Below the pieces are notes generated by a model. The model searched no databases. It was given only the letters and a program-made list of their open reading frames with translations, and had not been told where the DNA came from. Both the position numbers and the translations under genes were made by a program. This document shows positions 26,260-34,259 of a stretch of 64,000 nt of DNA, one piece after another (position 1 is the first letter of the stretch; every line of letters starts with the position of its first letter). This stretch comes from Flavobacterium sp. IB48 (GTDB lineage Bacteria > Bacteroidota > Bacteroidia > Flavobacteriales > Flavobacteriaceae), in assembly GCF_016405855.1 (NCBI RefSeq), contig NZ_JAEFCA010000011.1:61994-125993 (forward strand). The letters are read 5' to 3'.

Positions 26260-27615
26260 ATGGCAAGATTTGAATTAAAGCTTCCTAAAATGGGAGAAAG
26301 TGTCGCTGAAGCAACCATAACAAACTGGTTGAAAGAGGTTGGAGACAAAATTGAGGCTGATGAAGCCGTACTCGAAATTGCAACAGATAAAGTTGACAGC
26401 GAAGTGCCTAGCGAAGTATCAGGAATTTTAGTTGAGCAATTGTTTGGTAAAGATGATTTAGTGCAAGTAGGGCAAACTATAGCTATTATTGAAACTGAAG
26501 GAGGCGATGAGCCAAGTGCAGTAACAAATAAAGTTGAAGAAGTTGTGGTTCCTGCTGAAGCTGCTGAAATTGAAAAAACAATCGAAGCGGTTAAAGAAAC
26601 AGTAACAACTTCTCAGGATTATTCAAGTTCAGATAAATTCTATTCTCCATTAGTAAAAAATATTGCAAAAGAAGAAGGCGTTACTTTAAACGAACTTGAA
26701 AATATTGCGGGTTCTGGAAAAGATGGACGCGTAACAAAAGAAGATATTTTAAAATATGTAGAAGATCGTAAATCAGGTGCTGTTCAGGCTCCTAAAACAG
26801 TTGAAGCAGCTCCTCAAATTGTTGAGGCTCCAAAAGCGGAACCTGTGAAGGCAGTTGAGCAAGTTGCTCAAAAAAGCCAGCAAGCAGTTCCAGTTTCTGT
26901 AAATGGTGCTGACGAAATTGTTGAAATGGACAGAATGCGTAAACTGATTTCGGGTTATATGACCGCTTCGGTTCAGACTTCTGCTCACGTACAATCTTTT
27001 ATTGAGGTTGACGTAACGAACATTGTAAAATGGAGAGATAAAGTAAAAACAGCTTTTGAAAAAAGAGAAGGCGAAAAATTGACTTTTACTCCGATTATGA
27101 TGGAAGCAGTTGCAAAAGCTTTAAAAGATTTTCCTGGAATGAACATTTCTGTTGACGGAGATTATATCGTTAAGAAGAAAAATATCAATTTAGGAATGGC
27201 GGCGGCATTGCCAAACGGAAATTTAATTGTTCCTGTAATTAAAAATGCAGATCAGTTGAATTTGGTTGGAATGGCAAAAGCGGTTAATGATTTAGGAAAC
27301 CGTGCAAAAGCTGGAAAACTAAAACCAGATGATACACAAGGAGGAACTTATACAGTTACAAACGTTGGTACTTTTGGAAGTGTATTCGGAACGCCAATTA
27401 TCAATCAGCCACAAGTTGGTATTCTAGCTCTTGGCGCAATTCGTAAAGTGCCTGCTGTAATTGAAACTCCAGAAGGTGATTTTATCGGAATTCGTCAGAA
27501 AATGTTCTTGTCTCACTCTTATGATCATAGAGTTGTTGACGGAGCTTTAGGAGGAAGTTTTGTGAAAAGAGTAGCAGAATATTTAGAGGCTTTTGATGTA
27601 GATAGAGATTTCTAA
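26260..27615 (+). CDS. 2-oxo acid dehydrogenase E2 component (dihydrolipoamide acyltransferase)
   Basis: Core acyltransferase of a 2-oxo acid dehydrogenase complex. Domains in order: lipoyl domain with lipoylated Lys44 in EIATDKVDSEVPS; an Ala/Glu/Pro-rich linker; the E1/E3-binding domain (YSPLVKNIAKEEGV...GSGKDGRVTKEDIL); a second linker; catalytic domain ending with SHSYDHRVVDG, His423 and Asp427. One lipoyl domain and 451 residues fit the branched-chain or the 2-oxoglutarate type better than a multi-lipoyl pyruvate type; the branched-chain complex is my preference, but the sequence does not decide it. E1 and E3 genes are not here. Confidence 0.9.
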   Translation: MARFELKLPKMGESVAEATITNWLKEVGDKIEADEAVLEIATDKVDSEVPSEVSGILVEQLFGKDDLVQVGQTIAIIETEGGDEPSAVTNKVEEVVVPAEAAEIEKTIEAVKETVTTSQDYSSSDKFYSPLVKNIAKEEGVTLNELENIAGSGKDGRVTKEDILKYVEDRKSGAVQAPKTVEAAPQIVEAPKAEPVKAVEQVAQKSQQAVPVSVNGADEIVEMDRMRKLISGYMTASVQTSAHVQSFIEVDVTNIVKWRDKVKTAFEKREGEKLTFTPIMMEAVAKALKDFPGMNISVDGDYIVKKKNINLGMAAALPNGNLIVPVIKNADQLNLVGMAKAVNDLGNRAKAGKLKPDDTQGGTYTVTNVGTFGSVFGTPIINQPQVGILALGAIRKVPAVIETPEGDFIGIRQKMFLSHSYDHRVVDGALGGSFVKRVAEYLEAFDVDRDF

Positions 27616-27637
27616 AATTCATTTTAAAAATAAATTC

Positions 27638-27671
27638 AAATCCGATAGGTTTTAAACTTATCGGATTTTTT
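27638..27671 (+). terminator. Terminator after the E2 gene
   Basis: AAATCCGATA (27638-27647) pairs with TATCGGATTT (27659-27668), followed by T-run. Confidence 0.85.
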
Positions 27672-27805
27672 CTTTTGTAAGAAAAGAATTAAGTGAAAAT
27701 GCGTAATCTTGATAAAGGCTTATTTTAGAAAAGTTAAAATCGTGATTTGAAAGCTTTTTTCGACAAAAAAAATCAGAATAAAGAGAGATATTCCGCTTTA
27801 AAAAT

Positions 27806-27813
27806 TACATTTG
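27806..27813 (+). promoter_or_regulatory. -7 promoter element for the exonuclease gene
   Basis: TACATTTG, match to TAnnTTTG, 20 bp before the ATG. No clear -33 box. Confidence 0.55.
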
Positions 27814-27833
27814 TAAACTTATAAAAATTAGAA

Positions 27834-28604
27834 ATGGAATTAAAACTTAACAAGCCAATTTGCTTTTTTGATCTCGAAACAACGGGAATTGATATCGGTA
27901 AAGATAGAATCGTAGAAATTTCAATATTCAAAGTTTTTCCTAACGGAAACAAAGAAAGTAAAACCTGGCTGGTTAATCCAACAATTCCAATTCCTCCACA
28001 AACAACTGCAGTTCATGGCATAACAGACGAAAAAGTAGCCAACGAACCAACTTTTGCAGAACTTGCTCCGCATATTCACAATATGATTAAAGATAGTGAT
28101 TTGGGAGGGTTTAATTCAGATCGTTTTGATATTCCCCTTTTAGCAGAAGAATTGCTTCGTGCAGGAGTTGATTTTGATATGAAAAACAAAGTTTCTGTAG
28201 ATGTGCAGACTATTTTTCATAAAATGGAAGAGCGTACCTTAAGTGCTGCTTTGAAATTTTATTGTGGAAAAAATTTGGATAATGCGCATTCAGCAGAAGC
28301 TGATACAATGGCAACTTACGAAATCTTGAAAGCGCAATTAGATCGTTATCCAGAATTAGAAAACGACATGAAATCTTTATCTGAATTTACAACACGAAAA
28401 AAAATAGCAGATTTTGCCGGAATGATTGCTTTTGATCAAGATGATGAAGAAATTTTTACTTTTGGAAAACACAAAGGTGCAAAAGTAGAAAAGGTTCTAG
28501 AAACAGAGCCAGGATATTTCAGCTGGATTCAAAATGCTGATTTTCCTCTATATACCAAAAAAGTTTTGACAGCAATTAAATTAAGAAAATTAAATACGAA
28601 ATAA
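27834..28604 (+). CDS. DnaQ-like 3'-5' exonuclease with C-terminal DUF3820-like domain
   Basis: DEDDh exonuclease: FFDLETTG (Asp13, Glu15), NPTIPIPPQTTAVHGITDEKV, GGFNSDRFDIPLL, and HSAEADTMAT containing the catalytic His and last Asp. After the nuclease domain (to ~180) there is a separate segment (about 195-250) with FTFGKHKGAKVEKVLETEPGY, typical of the small DUF3820/ExoX C-terminal-like module. It is not fused to a polymerase. Proofreading, DNA repair or RNA trimming are all possible. Followed by a CTAAG repeat. Confidence 0.88.
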   Translation: MELKLNKPICFFDLETTGIDIGKDRIVEISIFKVFPNGNKESKTWLVNPTIPIPPQTTAVHGITDEKVANEPTFAELAPHIHNMIKDSDLGGFNSDRFDIPLLAEELLRAGVDFDMKNKVSVDVQTIFHKMEERTLSAALKFYCGKNLDNAHSAEADTMATYEILKAQLDRYPELENDMKSLSEFTTRKKIADFAGMIAFDQDDEEIFTFGKHKGAKVEKVLETEPGYFSWIQNADFPLYTKKVLTAIKLRKLNTK

Positions 28605-28605
28605 G

Positions 28606-28685
28606 TTTCTAAGATGCTAAGGTTCTGAGATTCTAAGTTTTTTTAGATTCTTAGTATCTTAGCATCTCAGTATCTTAGCAACTTG
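28606..28685. repeat. CTAAG-family inverted repeat, copy 3
   Basis: The left arm TTTCTAAGATGCTAAGG... (28606-28637) and right arm (28645-28685) form a long hairpin with short loop; both are made of tandem CTAAG/CTTAG units. It fills the space between the exonuclease and FAH genes. Confidence 0.8.
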
Positions 28686-28692
28686 AAAAAGA

Positions 28693-29304
28693 ATGAAAAT
28701 AATTTGTGTCGGCAGGAATTATGCCAATCATATAGAAGAGTTGAAAAACGAGCGTCCGAGTGAGCCTGTTGTTTTTATGAAACCTGATTCTGCGGTTTTG
28801 CTGAAACAGCATCCGTTTGTAATTCCAGAATTTTCTGAAGATGTTCATCATGAAGTTGAAATAATCGTAAAGATTAATAAAGTTGGAAAATATATTGAGC
28901 CAAAATTTGCTCATAAATATTATGATGAAATAAGTGTAGGAATCGATTTTACTGCTCGAGACTTGCAAAGTAAATTGAAAGAAAAAGGGCTTCCGTGGGA
29001 AAAAGCCAAAGCATTTGATGGTTCTGCGGTTATTGGTGATTTTTTGCCAAAAACTGATTTTGTTTCTATGGAAAATCTTAATTTTGAATTAAGAAGCAAT
29101 TCAGAAACAGTTCAAAAAGGAAACTCTAGTATGATGCTTTGGAAGATTGATGAATTAATCTCACATGTGTCTCAGTTTTTTACTTTAAAAATTGGAGATA
29201 TTATTTTTACAGGAACGCCGGCAGGTGTTGCGGCTGTAAAACCAAATGATGTTTTAGAAGGCTTTTTAGAAGATAAAAAATTATTCAGAATACAAGTAAA
29301 ATAA
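28693..29304 (+). CDS. Fumarylacetoacetate hydrolase (FAH) family protein
   Basis: Metal-dependent hydrolase/decarboxylase of the YcgM/FAHD1 group. CVGRNYANHIEEL is at 5-17, the metal-site Glu residues are in DVHHEVEIIV, and VGIDFTARDLQSKLKEKGLPWEKAKAFDGSAVIG is the conserved FAH core (acylpyruvase or oxaloacetate decarboxylase type). FTGTPAGVAAVKPND near the end completes the site. At 203 residues it is a minimal single-domain FAHD1 form. It overlaps the Hpt gene by one base, so the two share translation. Confidence 0.9.
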   Translation: MKIICVGRNYANHIEELKNERPSEPVVFMKPDSAVLLKQHPFVIPEFSEDVHHEVEIIVKINKVGKYIEPKFAHKYYDEISVGIDFTARDLQSKLKEKGLPWEKAKAFDGSAVIGDFLPKTDFVSMENLNFELRSNSETVQKGNSSMMLWKIDELISHVSQFFTLKIGDIIFTGTPAGVAAVKPNDVLEGFLEDKKLFRIQVK

Positions 29305-29648
29305 TGGCTTTAAAATACAACCTTTCGAAAGTATATGCGCTTTCAGATAACGATCCTGAATTTGTAAATCAGATTTTAACTTTATTTGTTACAGAAGTAC
29401 CAGAAGATTTGAAGCAAATTAAAGAAGGAATTAAAAAGAAGGATCATAAATATGCTTATTCGTACGCACACAAAATAAAGCCGACATTAGATTTAATGGG
29501 ATTAAATGTGGCTTTTGAAGAAATTTTGCAAGTAGAAGCTTGGACAAAAGCTGAAGGCAAGAAAAAAGATATTATCGAAACTTTTAAAAGTATTAAGGTA
29601 CAAGTAAAAGAAGCGATTAAAGAAATAAAAAAAGATTTTGATCTTTAA
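29304..29648 (+). CDS. Histidine phosphotransfer (Hpt) domain protein
   Basis: A 114-residue stand-alone Hpt four-helix protein, an intermediate in multistep phosphorelays. The phosphorylated residue is His56 in YAHKIKPTLDLMG, where His-x-x-Lys-Pro is the Hpt signature. No sensor or receiver partner is adjacent; the nearest two-component pair is at 55.8-57.7 kb. It overlaps the FAH gene (start within its stop codon). Confidence 0.85.
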   Translation: MALKYNLSKVYALSDNDPEFVNQILTLFVTEVPEDLKQIKEGIKKKDHKYAYSYAHKIKPTLDLMGLNVAFEEILQVEAWTKAEGKKKDIIETFKSIKVQVKEAIKEIKKDFDL

Positions 29649-29655
29649 TATAAAA

Positions 29656-29699
29656 TTTGACTTATTCCTGTTTTAAAGGAATAAGTCAAAACATTTTTT
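29656..29699 (+). terminator. Terminator after the Hpt gene
   Basis: 13-bp perfect stem: TTTGACTTATTCC (29656-29668) with GGAATAAGTCAAA (29678-29690), loop of 9, then T-rich tract. It ends the FAH-Hpt unit. Confidence 0.85.
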
Positions 29700-29823
29700 A
29701 AATTTTGTAAACAGGCTTATAGTTTGTAAAAGCCGTTAATACCTTCCTCCAAAGACAAAATTTAAATTTTCTACTTATAAATTATTGGCTTATTTATTTA
29801 AGCAACAAAAATATTTCACTGAT

Positions 29824-31077
29824 ATGAAAGCAGCAATTATTACTATTGGAGATGAAATCTTAATTGGCCAAATCGTAGATACAAATTCGGCTTTTATTGC
29901 TAAATCACTCGATAGAATTGGAGTTGAGGTGGCAGAAATGCTGTCAATTAGCGACGACAAAAAACATATATTAGATACTTTTGCTCAATTGCAAAATAGA
30001 GTAGATGTTGTAATTGTAACTGGCGGATTAGGTCCGACAAAAGATGATGTTACAAAGAAAACATTCTGCGAATATTTTAATGATGAATTGGTTGTAGATC
30101 AAAAAGTTTTGGCGCATGTAACCGAATTGATTGAAGGTTTTTATAAAAGACCAATTTCTCAATTGAACAAAGATCAAGCTCTAGTTCCGTCAACTTGTAC
30201 TGTTTTGCATAATAAAGTGGGAACAGCGCCAGGAATGTGGATGAAGAAAGAAAATACCGTTTTTATTTCGCTTCCAGGAGTTCCTTACGAAATGAAATAT
30301 TTGGTAGAAGAAGAAATAATTCCAAAGATTGTTCGTGAATATAAACGCCCATATATTATTCATAAAACTATTTTGACTTATGGTCAAGGCGAAAGTTTAG
30401 TTGCAGAACGTATTGAGCAATGGGAGAATAATCTTCCAGAATTTATAAAATTGGCTTATTTGCCAAATCCGGGCCGAGTTCGTTTGCGTTTGACCGCCAG
30501 AGGAACTAATAAAGAAGAGTTGGAAGAAGCAATAGAATCTAATGTTCAGTCTTTAGATGCTATAATCCATGATATAATTGTAGGCTACGAAGAAAACGAG
30601 ACAATCGAAACAGTAATTGGCAAATTGCTTTCTAAACAAAGTAAAACTATCTCAACAGCAGAAAGTTGTACAGGAGGAAGAATCGCTTCGCTACTGTCGT
30701 CTGTTCCGGGTTCGTCGGGCTATTTTAAAGGAAGCGTTGTTTCTTATGCAACAGAAGCCAAAGTAAATGTTTTGGGAATTCCGCAAAATTTGATTGATCA
30801 GTTCTCGGTTGTAAGTGCTGAGGTTGCTTCGGCTATGGCGCTGAGCGTGAAAGATTTGCTGAAAACCGATTATGCGCTAGCAACGACAGGCAATGCAGGG
30901 CCCTCAAAAGGAGATTCTGATGCCGAAATAGGTGCTGTTTTTATTGCTTTGGCAACTCCAAACGGGGTAATTGTGGAAGAATTTAACTTCGGACAACCTC
31001 GTGAAAAAGTGATAGATAGGGCATCTGTCAAGAGTTTAGAAATTTTGCAGAAAGAAATTTTAAAATTTGTGCAATAA
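29824..31077 (+). CDS. cinA: CinA-like protein (competence/damage-inducible; nicotinamide-nucleotide amidase)
   Basis: N-terminal MoCF-like pyrophosphatase domain (AIITIGDEILIGQIVDTNSAF; VVIVTGGLGPTKDDVTK) and C-terminal NMN deamidase domain (TISTAESCTGGRIASLL; ATTGNAGPSKGD), together recycling NAD by-products. The frame is open upstream to a TTG at 29785, but the ATG at 29824 fits the family N-terminus MKAAIITIGDE, giving 417 residues. Single gene before the ribosomal operon. Confidence 0.93.
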   Translation: MKAAIITIGDEILIGQIVDTNSAFIAKSLDRIGVEVAEMLSISDDKKHILDTFAQLQNRVDVVIVTGGLGPTKDDVTKKTFCEYFNDELVVDQKVLAHVTELIEGFYKRPISQLNKDQALVPSTCTVLHNKVGTAPGMWMKKENTVFISLPGVPYEMKYLVEEEIIPKIVREYKRPYIIHKTILTYGQGESLVAERIEQWENNLPEFIKLAYLPNPGRVRLRLTARGTNKEELEEAIESNVQSLDAIIHDIIVGYEENETIETVIGKLLSKQSKTISTAESCTGGRIASLLSSVPGSSGYFKGSVVSYATEAKVNVLGIPQNLIDQFSVVSAEVASAMALSVKDLLKTDYALATTGNAGPSKGDSDAEIGAVFIALATPNGVIVEEFNFGQPREKVIDRASVKSLEILQKEILKFVQ

Positions 31078-31148
31078 TTTTTTGCTACAATGGTTTATTT
31101 TTCTTTTCTTTGCACCCTGATTTTGAATAACGATAAAAGATAAGTATA

Positions 31149-31385
31149 ATGTCAAGAGTTTGTGACCTTACAGGTAAAAGAGCGATGGTAGGAAATAACG
31201 TTTCTCACGCTATGAACAAAACTAAGAGAAAGTTTTCTGTAAACTTAGTTAAAAAGCGTTTTTATCTTCCAGAAGAAGATAGATGGATTACTCTTAGAGT
31301 AGCAGCATCTACGATAAAAACAATTAATAAAAATGGAATCACTGCAGTTTTGAAAAAAGCGCAGTCAGAAGGATTTATCAAATAA
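31149..31385 (+). CDS. rpmB: 50S ribosomal protein L28
   Basis: 78 residues; SRVCDLTGKRAMVGNNVSHA is the bL28 N-terminal signature, and the C-terminal part STIKTINKNGITAVLKK is also typical. First gene of rpmB-rpmG-DUF4295. Confidence 0.97.
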   Translation: MSRVCDLTGKRAMVGNNVSHAMNKTKRKFSVNLVKKRFYLPEEDRWITLRVAASTIKTINKNGITAVLKKAQSEGFIK

Positions 31386-31412
31386 TCTTTTCCTAAATAA
31401 ATATATAGCAAG

Positions 31413-31595
31413 ATGGCAAAGAAAGGTAATAGAATCCAGGTAATTTTAGAATGTACTGAGCACAAAGCTTCTGGTGTTGCAGGAACTTCTAGATATATTA
31501 CAACTAAGAACAAAAAAAATACTCCAGACAGATTAGAGATTAAAAAATTTAATCCAGTTTTGAAAAGAGTAACTGTTCACAAAGAAATTAAGTAA
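31413..31595 (+). CDS. rpmG: 50S ribosomal protein L33
   Basis: 60 residues; MAKKGNRIQVILECTEHKAS and a lysine-rich body. Only one cysteine (Cys14), so this is the zinc-free form of bL33. It is 27 bp after rpmB. Confidence 0.96.
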   Translation: MAKKGNRIQVILECTEHKASGVAGTSRYITTKNKKNTPDRLEIKKFNPVLKRVTVHKEIK

Positions 31596-31601
31596 TAATT
31601 A

Positions 31602-31670
31602 GAGATTTTTATAAATCTCAAATGGTTTAGCCATTTCGAGTTTTATGAAAAACTTCAAATAACATTTGAA
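31602..31670 (+). promoter_or_regulatory. Three consecutive small hairpins before the DUF4295 start
   Basis: Hairpin 1: GAGATTT (31602-31608) / AAATCTC (31613-31619). Hairpin 2: AAATGG (31620-31625) / CCATTT (31631-31636). Hairpin 3: TTCAAAT (31654-31660) / ATTTGAA (31664-31670), ending 2 bp before the ATG. None has a T-run, so they are not simple terminators. Inference: RNA processing or translational control of the last gene in a ribosomal operon. Confidence 0.5.
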
Positions 31671-31672
31671 TC

Positions 31673-31825
31673 ATGGCAAAGAAAACCGTAGCATCGTTAC
31701 AAACAGCTTCTAAGAGATTGTCAAAAGCCATCAAAATGGTGAAATCTCCTAAAACTGGTGCATATACATTCGTAGAATCTATTATGGCTCCTGAAGAAGT
31801 TGATGAATTCTTGAAAAAGAAATAA
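31673..31825 (+). CDS. DUF4295 small basic protein, probable ribosome-associated protein
   Basis: A 50-residue reading frame, MAKKTVASLQTASKRLSKAI... ending EEVDEFLKKK, rich in Lys and starting like ribosomal proteins. It belongs to the DUF4295 family, which is Bacteroidota-specific and always next to rpmB/rpmG as far as I know. A new protein named bL38 was reported in the Flavobacterium johnsoniae ribosome structure; this gene is a good candidate, but I cannot confirm the correspondence. Its size is below common annotation cut-offs. Confidence 0.88.
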   Translation: MAKKTVASLQTASKRLSKAIKMVKSPKTGAYTFVESIMAPEEVDEFLKKK

Positions 31826-31844
31826 TTACAATTACATTATATAG

Positions 31845-31877
31845 AAAAGCTACTTTCATTTCGGAAGTAGCTTTTTT
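31845..31877 (+). terminator. Terminator after the rpmB-rpmG-DUF4295 operon
   Basis: AAAAGCTACTT (31845-31855) pairs with AAGTAGCTTTT (31865-31875), then T-run. Confidence 0.88.
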
Positions 31878-32014
31878 ATTACCTATATTTGTCTAAAAAT
31901 TTAAAGAATCGTAACAATTGGCCTTTTTTTGAAAAACAATTGCGCTTTCTTTAAAGATTTGGATTTCTTGCGTAAAAATCAAGAAATCTAATAAATCTAA
32001 ATAATCTACAAAAA

Positions 32015-32968
32015 ATGAGTTTTTTTAAAAAATTATTCTCTACCGAAAAAAAGGAGACTTTAGACAAAGGTCTTGAAAAAACAAAAACTACTTTTTTTTC
32101 AAAGTTAAGTAAAGCCGTTGCAGGTAAATCTAAAGTTGATGATGATGTTTTAGATGATCTGGAAGAAGTTCTTGTGGCTTCTGATGTTGGGGTAAATACT
32201 ACTTTAAAAATTATCACAAGAATTGAAAAGCGTGTTGCTGAAGACAAATATCTAGGAACAGAAGAGTTAAATCAAATTCTTCGCGATGAAATAGGTGCTT
32301 TATTATCTGAAACAAATACGGGTGAAGCAACAGAATTTGAAATCCCAAAAGATAAAAAGCCTTACGTTTTAATGGTTGTTGGAGTAAATGGAGTAGGTAA
32401 AACGACAACAATTGGTAAATTGGCTTATCAATTTAAAAAAGCAGGACATAAGGTAGTTTTAGGTGCAGCTGATACTTTTCGTGCTGCAGCAATTGATCAA
32501 TTGCAAGTGTGGGCAGATAGAGTAGATGTTCCAATTGTAAGACAAAATATGGGAAGCGATCCAGCTTCTGTTGCTTTTGATACTTTGCAATCTGCAGTTG
32601 CTCAAAATGCCGATGTTGTTATTATTGATACTGCTGGACGTCTTCATAATAAAATCAATTTAATGAACGAGCTAACAAAAGTAAAACGTGTAATGCAAAA
32701 AGTAGTTGCTGATGCGCCTCATGATGTGCTTTTAGTTTTGGATGGTTCTACAGGTCAGAATGCTTTTGAACAAGCAAAACAATTTACTGCTGCGACAGAA
32801 GTTACTTCATTAGCTGTGACTAAATTAGACGGAACTGCAAAAGGCGGTGTTGTAATTGGTATTTCAGATCAATTTCAAATTCCTGTAAAATATATTGGTG
32901 TTGGTGAAGGAATTGAGGATTTGCAAGTCTTTAATAAATATGAATTTGTTGACAGCTTCTTTAAATAA
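32015..32968 (+). CDS. ftsY: Signal recognition particle receptor FtsY
   Basis: SRP-family GTPase that docks ribosome-SRP complexes on the inner membrane. The N-terminal ~30 residues are basic (MSFFKKLFSTEKKET); the NG domain follows with G1 GVNGVGKTT (123-131), DTFRAAAIDQL, DTAGRLHNK and TKLDGTAKGG. At 317 residues it is the short form without the long acidic A domain. Confidence 0.96.
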   Translation: MSFFKKLFSTEKKETLDKGLEKTKTTFFSKLSKAVAGKSKVDDDVLDDLEEVLVASDVGVNTTLKIITRIEKRVAEDKYLGTEELNQILRDEIGALLSETNTGEATEFEIPKDKKPYVLMVVGVNGVGKTTTIGKLAYQFKKAGHKVVLGAADTFRAAAIDQLQVWADRVDVPIVRQNMGSDPASVAFDTLQSAVAQNADVVIIDTAGRLHNKINLMNELTKVKRVMQKVVADAPHDVLLVLDGSTGQNAFEQAKQFTAATEVTSLAVTKLDGTAKGGVVIGISDQFQIPVKYIGVGEGIEDLQVFNKYEFVDSFFK

Positions 32969-32975
32969 TTAATTA

Positions 32976-33140
32976 ATGAAAAATATATCTGCTTTAACGT
33001 TTTATTTTGCTAGTGTACTATCTTTTGTTCTGGCAAATGTTTTAAAATATAAAAATCTTTCGATATATTATGTTTTACTAGTTTTAGGAATAGTTTTATT
33101 CTTTTTGGGAGTTCTTAAAAGAATACGTTCTAATCGATAA
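32976..33140 (+). CDS. Small two-helix membrane protein, unknown
   Basis: A 54-residue frame starting 7 bp after ftsY: MKNISALTFYFASVLSFVLAN, then YYVLLVLGIVLFFLGVLK, ending in KRIRSNR. It reads as two membrane helices with a short loop and a positive C-terminal end. Too short for usual gene callers. Position after ftsY suggests co-transcription; function unknown. Confidence 0.6.
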   Translation: MKNISALTFYFASVLSFVLANVLKYKNLSIYYVLLVLGIVLFFLGVLKRIRSNR

Positions 33141-33252
33141 ATATAATTGAAAATTTATTGAGTCTTTAAATAGGATTCGTTTAGGCGTTTCTATTTGAAG
33201 ACTTTTTTTTGTGCTGTCTGCTTTGAAAAATAGTTGAATGTGTTTTCGATTT

Positions 33253-33286
33253 TTTGTTTCTTTTGATGATTATAAGACTATCTTTG
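33253..33286 (+). promoter_or_regulatory. Promoter of the 33481 gene with a long leader
   Basis: TTTG (33253-33256), spacer of 22, TATCTTTG (33279-33286). Transcription should start near 33293, giving ~185 nt before the lipoprotein ATG. The rest of the 33141-33480 gap holds hairpins (GGCAAA/TTTGC at 33334-33352, GGAG/CTCC at 33413-33427) and a 10-codon frame (33379-33411); see findings. Confidence 0.6.
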
Positions 33287-33480
33287 CAGTCCAAGAAAAA
33301 TTTCTTTTGAAAACAGAAATCCTTGCTTTGATAAGGCAAACATCTTTTTGCTTTTTCCTTTAAAAGACAAAAGAAATAATGGATGACAGCACATATGCAG
33401 TAGCGAACTAATGGAGTAAATGTCTCCTAATTCTTAGACTTCATTTCAAGAAAAAAGAATAAAATTTAATAACTTTATTT

Positions 33481-33921
33481 ATGAAAAACACTTTTATAGT
33501 TTTGTTTTGTTCACTTTTGTTTGTGAGCTGTAAACAGGAAGTAAAACCTGCAGATATTGCTAAATTGAATGGCTATTGGGAAATTGAAAAAGTGATTTTT
33601 GAGAAGGGCGAAGAGAAGGAGTATAAAATGAATGAGACTTTTGACTTTTTTCAAATTAAGAATAATAAAGGTGTCCGTACTAAAGTGATGCCGCAATTTG
33701 ACGGTACATTTTTGACAACAGATACTTTTGAGAATGTTTCGGTGCGTTTTGCTGGAGAACAGGTTTTCTTAGATTACAAAACGAAATATGCAAAATGGAG
33801 CGAGGAAATTATCTCTCTTTCTGATGATGAATTAGTGGTTAAAAACTCACAAAAAATAGAATATCATTATAAAAAAGCTGGACCAGTAAACCTTTTGAAC
33901 GATGGCGAAAAGACTAAATAA
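33481..33921 (+). CDS. Small lipoprotein, lipocalin-like in length, unknown
   Basis: Lipoprotein signal MKNTFIVLFCSLLFVSC with Cys17. The 146-residue body starts LNGYWEIEKVIFE, like many Bacteroidota lipocalin-type lipoproteins (W-x-(I/L)-E-K after a Gly), and has beta-strand patterns. Function unknown. Its end overlaps the DUF721 gene by 20 bp. Confidence 0.75.
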   Translation: MKNTFIVLFCSLLFVSCKQEVKPADIAKLNGYWEIEKVIFEKGEEKEYKMNETFDFFQIKNNKGVRTKVMPQFDGTFLTTDTFENVSVRFAGEQVFLDYKTKYAKWSEEIISLSDDELVVKNSQKIEYHYKKAGPVNLLNDGEKTK

Positions 33922-34198
33922 CGAAAGTACTATTAGTGCTGTTTTACAGCAAATTATTCAAGTGAACAAATTGCAGCCAGGGATGGATCAAATTGATGTT
34001 CGCGACGCTTGGAAAAATCTTATGGGAAGCGGTGTAAACACTTATACCCGGAATGTTGTTCTAAAAGGAAGTACGCTTTATGTAGAATTAGGTTCTTCTG
34101 TTTTGCGCGAAGAATTAACTCACGGAAAATATAAAATCGTAAAAATGATTAATGAAGAACTTGGACGTGAGGTGGTGAAGGATGTTGTGCTTCGCTGA
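33902..34198 (+). CDS. DUF721 (DciA-like) protein
   Basis: 98 residues with the DUF721 pattern: helices at the start (STISAVLQQIIQVNKLQ), WKNLMGSGVNTYTRNVVLKGSTLYVELGSSVLREEL and a basic C-terminal helix. DciA proteins load the replicative helicase in many bacteria lacking DnaC; the family link makes this role possible but unproven here. Start overlaps the lipoprotein gene by 20 bp. Confidence 0.85.
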   Translation: MAKRLNNESTISAVLQQIIQVNKLQPGMDQIDVRDAWKNLMGSGVNTYTRNVVLKGSTLYVELGSSVLREELTHGKYKIVKMINEELGREVVKDVVLR

Positions 34199-34251
34199 TT
34201 TTAGATTTTAGATTTTAGATTTTAGATTTTAGATTTTAGATTTTAGATTTT
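34197..34251. repeat. Tandem heptamer (GATTTTA)x7
   Basis: Seven perfect copies of GATTTTA followed by a partial one, immediately after (and including the last codon of) the DUF721 gene. A polymorphic microsatellite-like array. Confidence 0.9.
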
Positions 34252-34259
34252 TCCATATA

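Noticed and set aside
29785..29823. Longer CinA from TTG 29785
   Set aside because: The ATG at 29824 gives the family's N-terminus; the extra 13 residues are unrelated.
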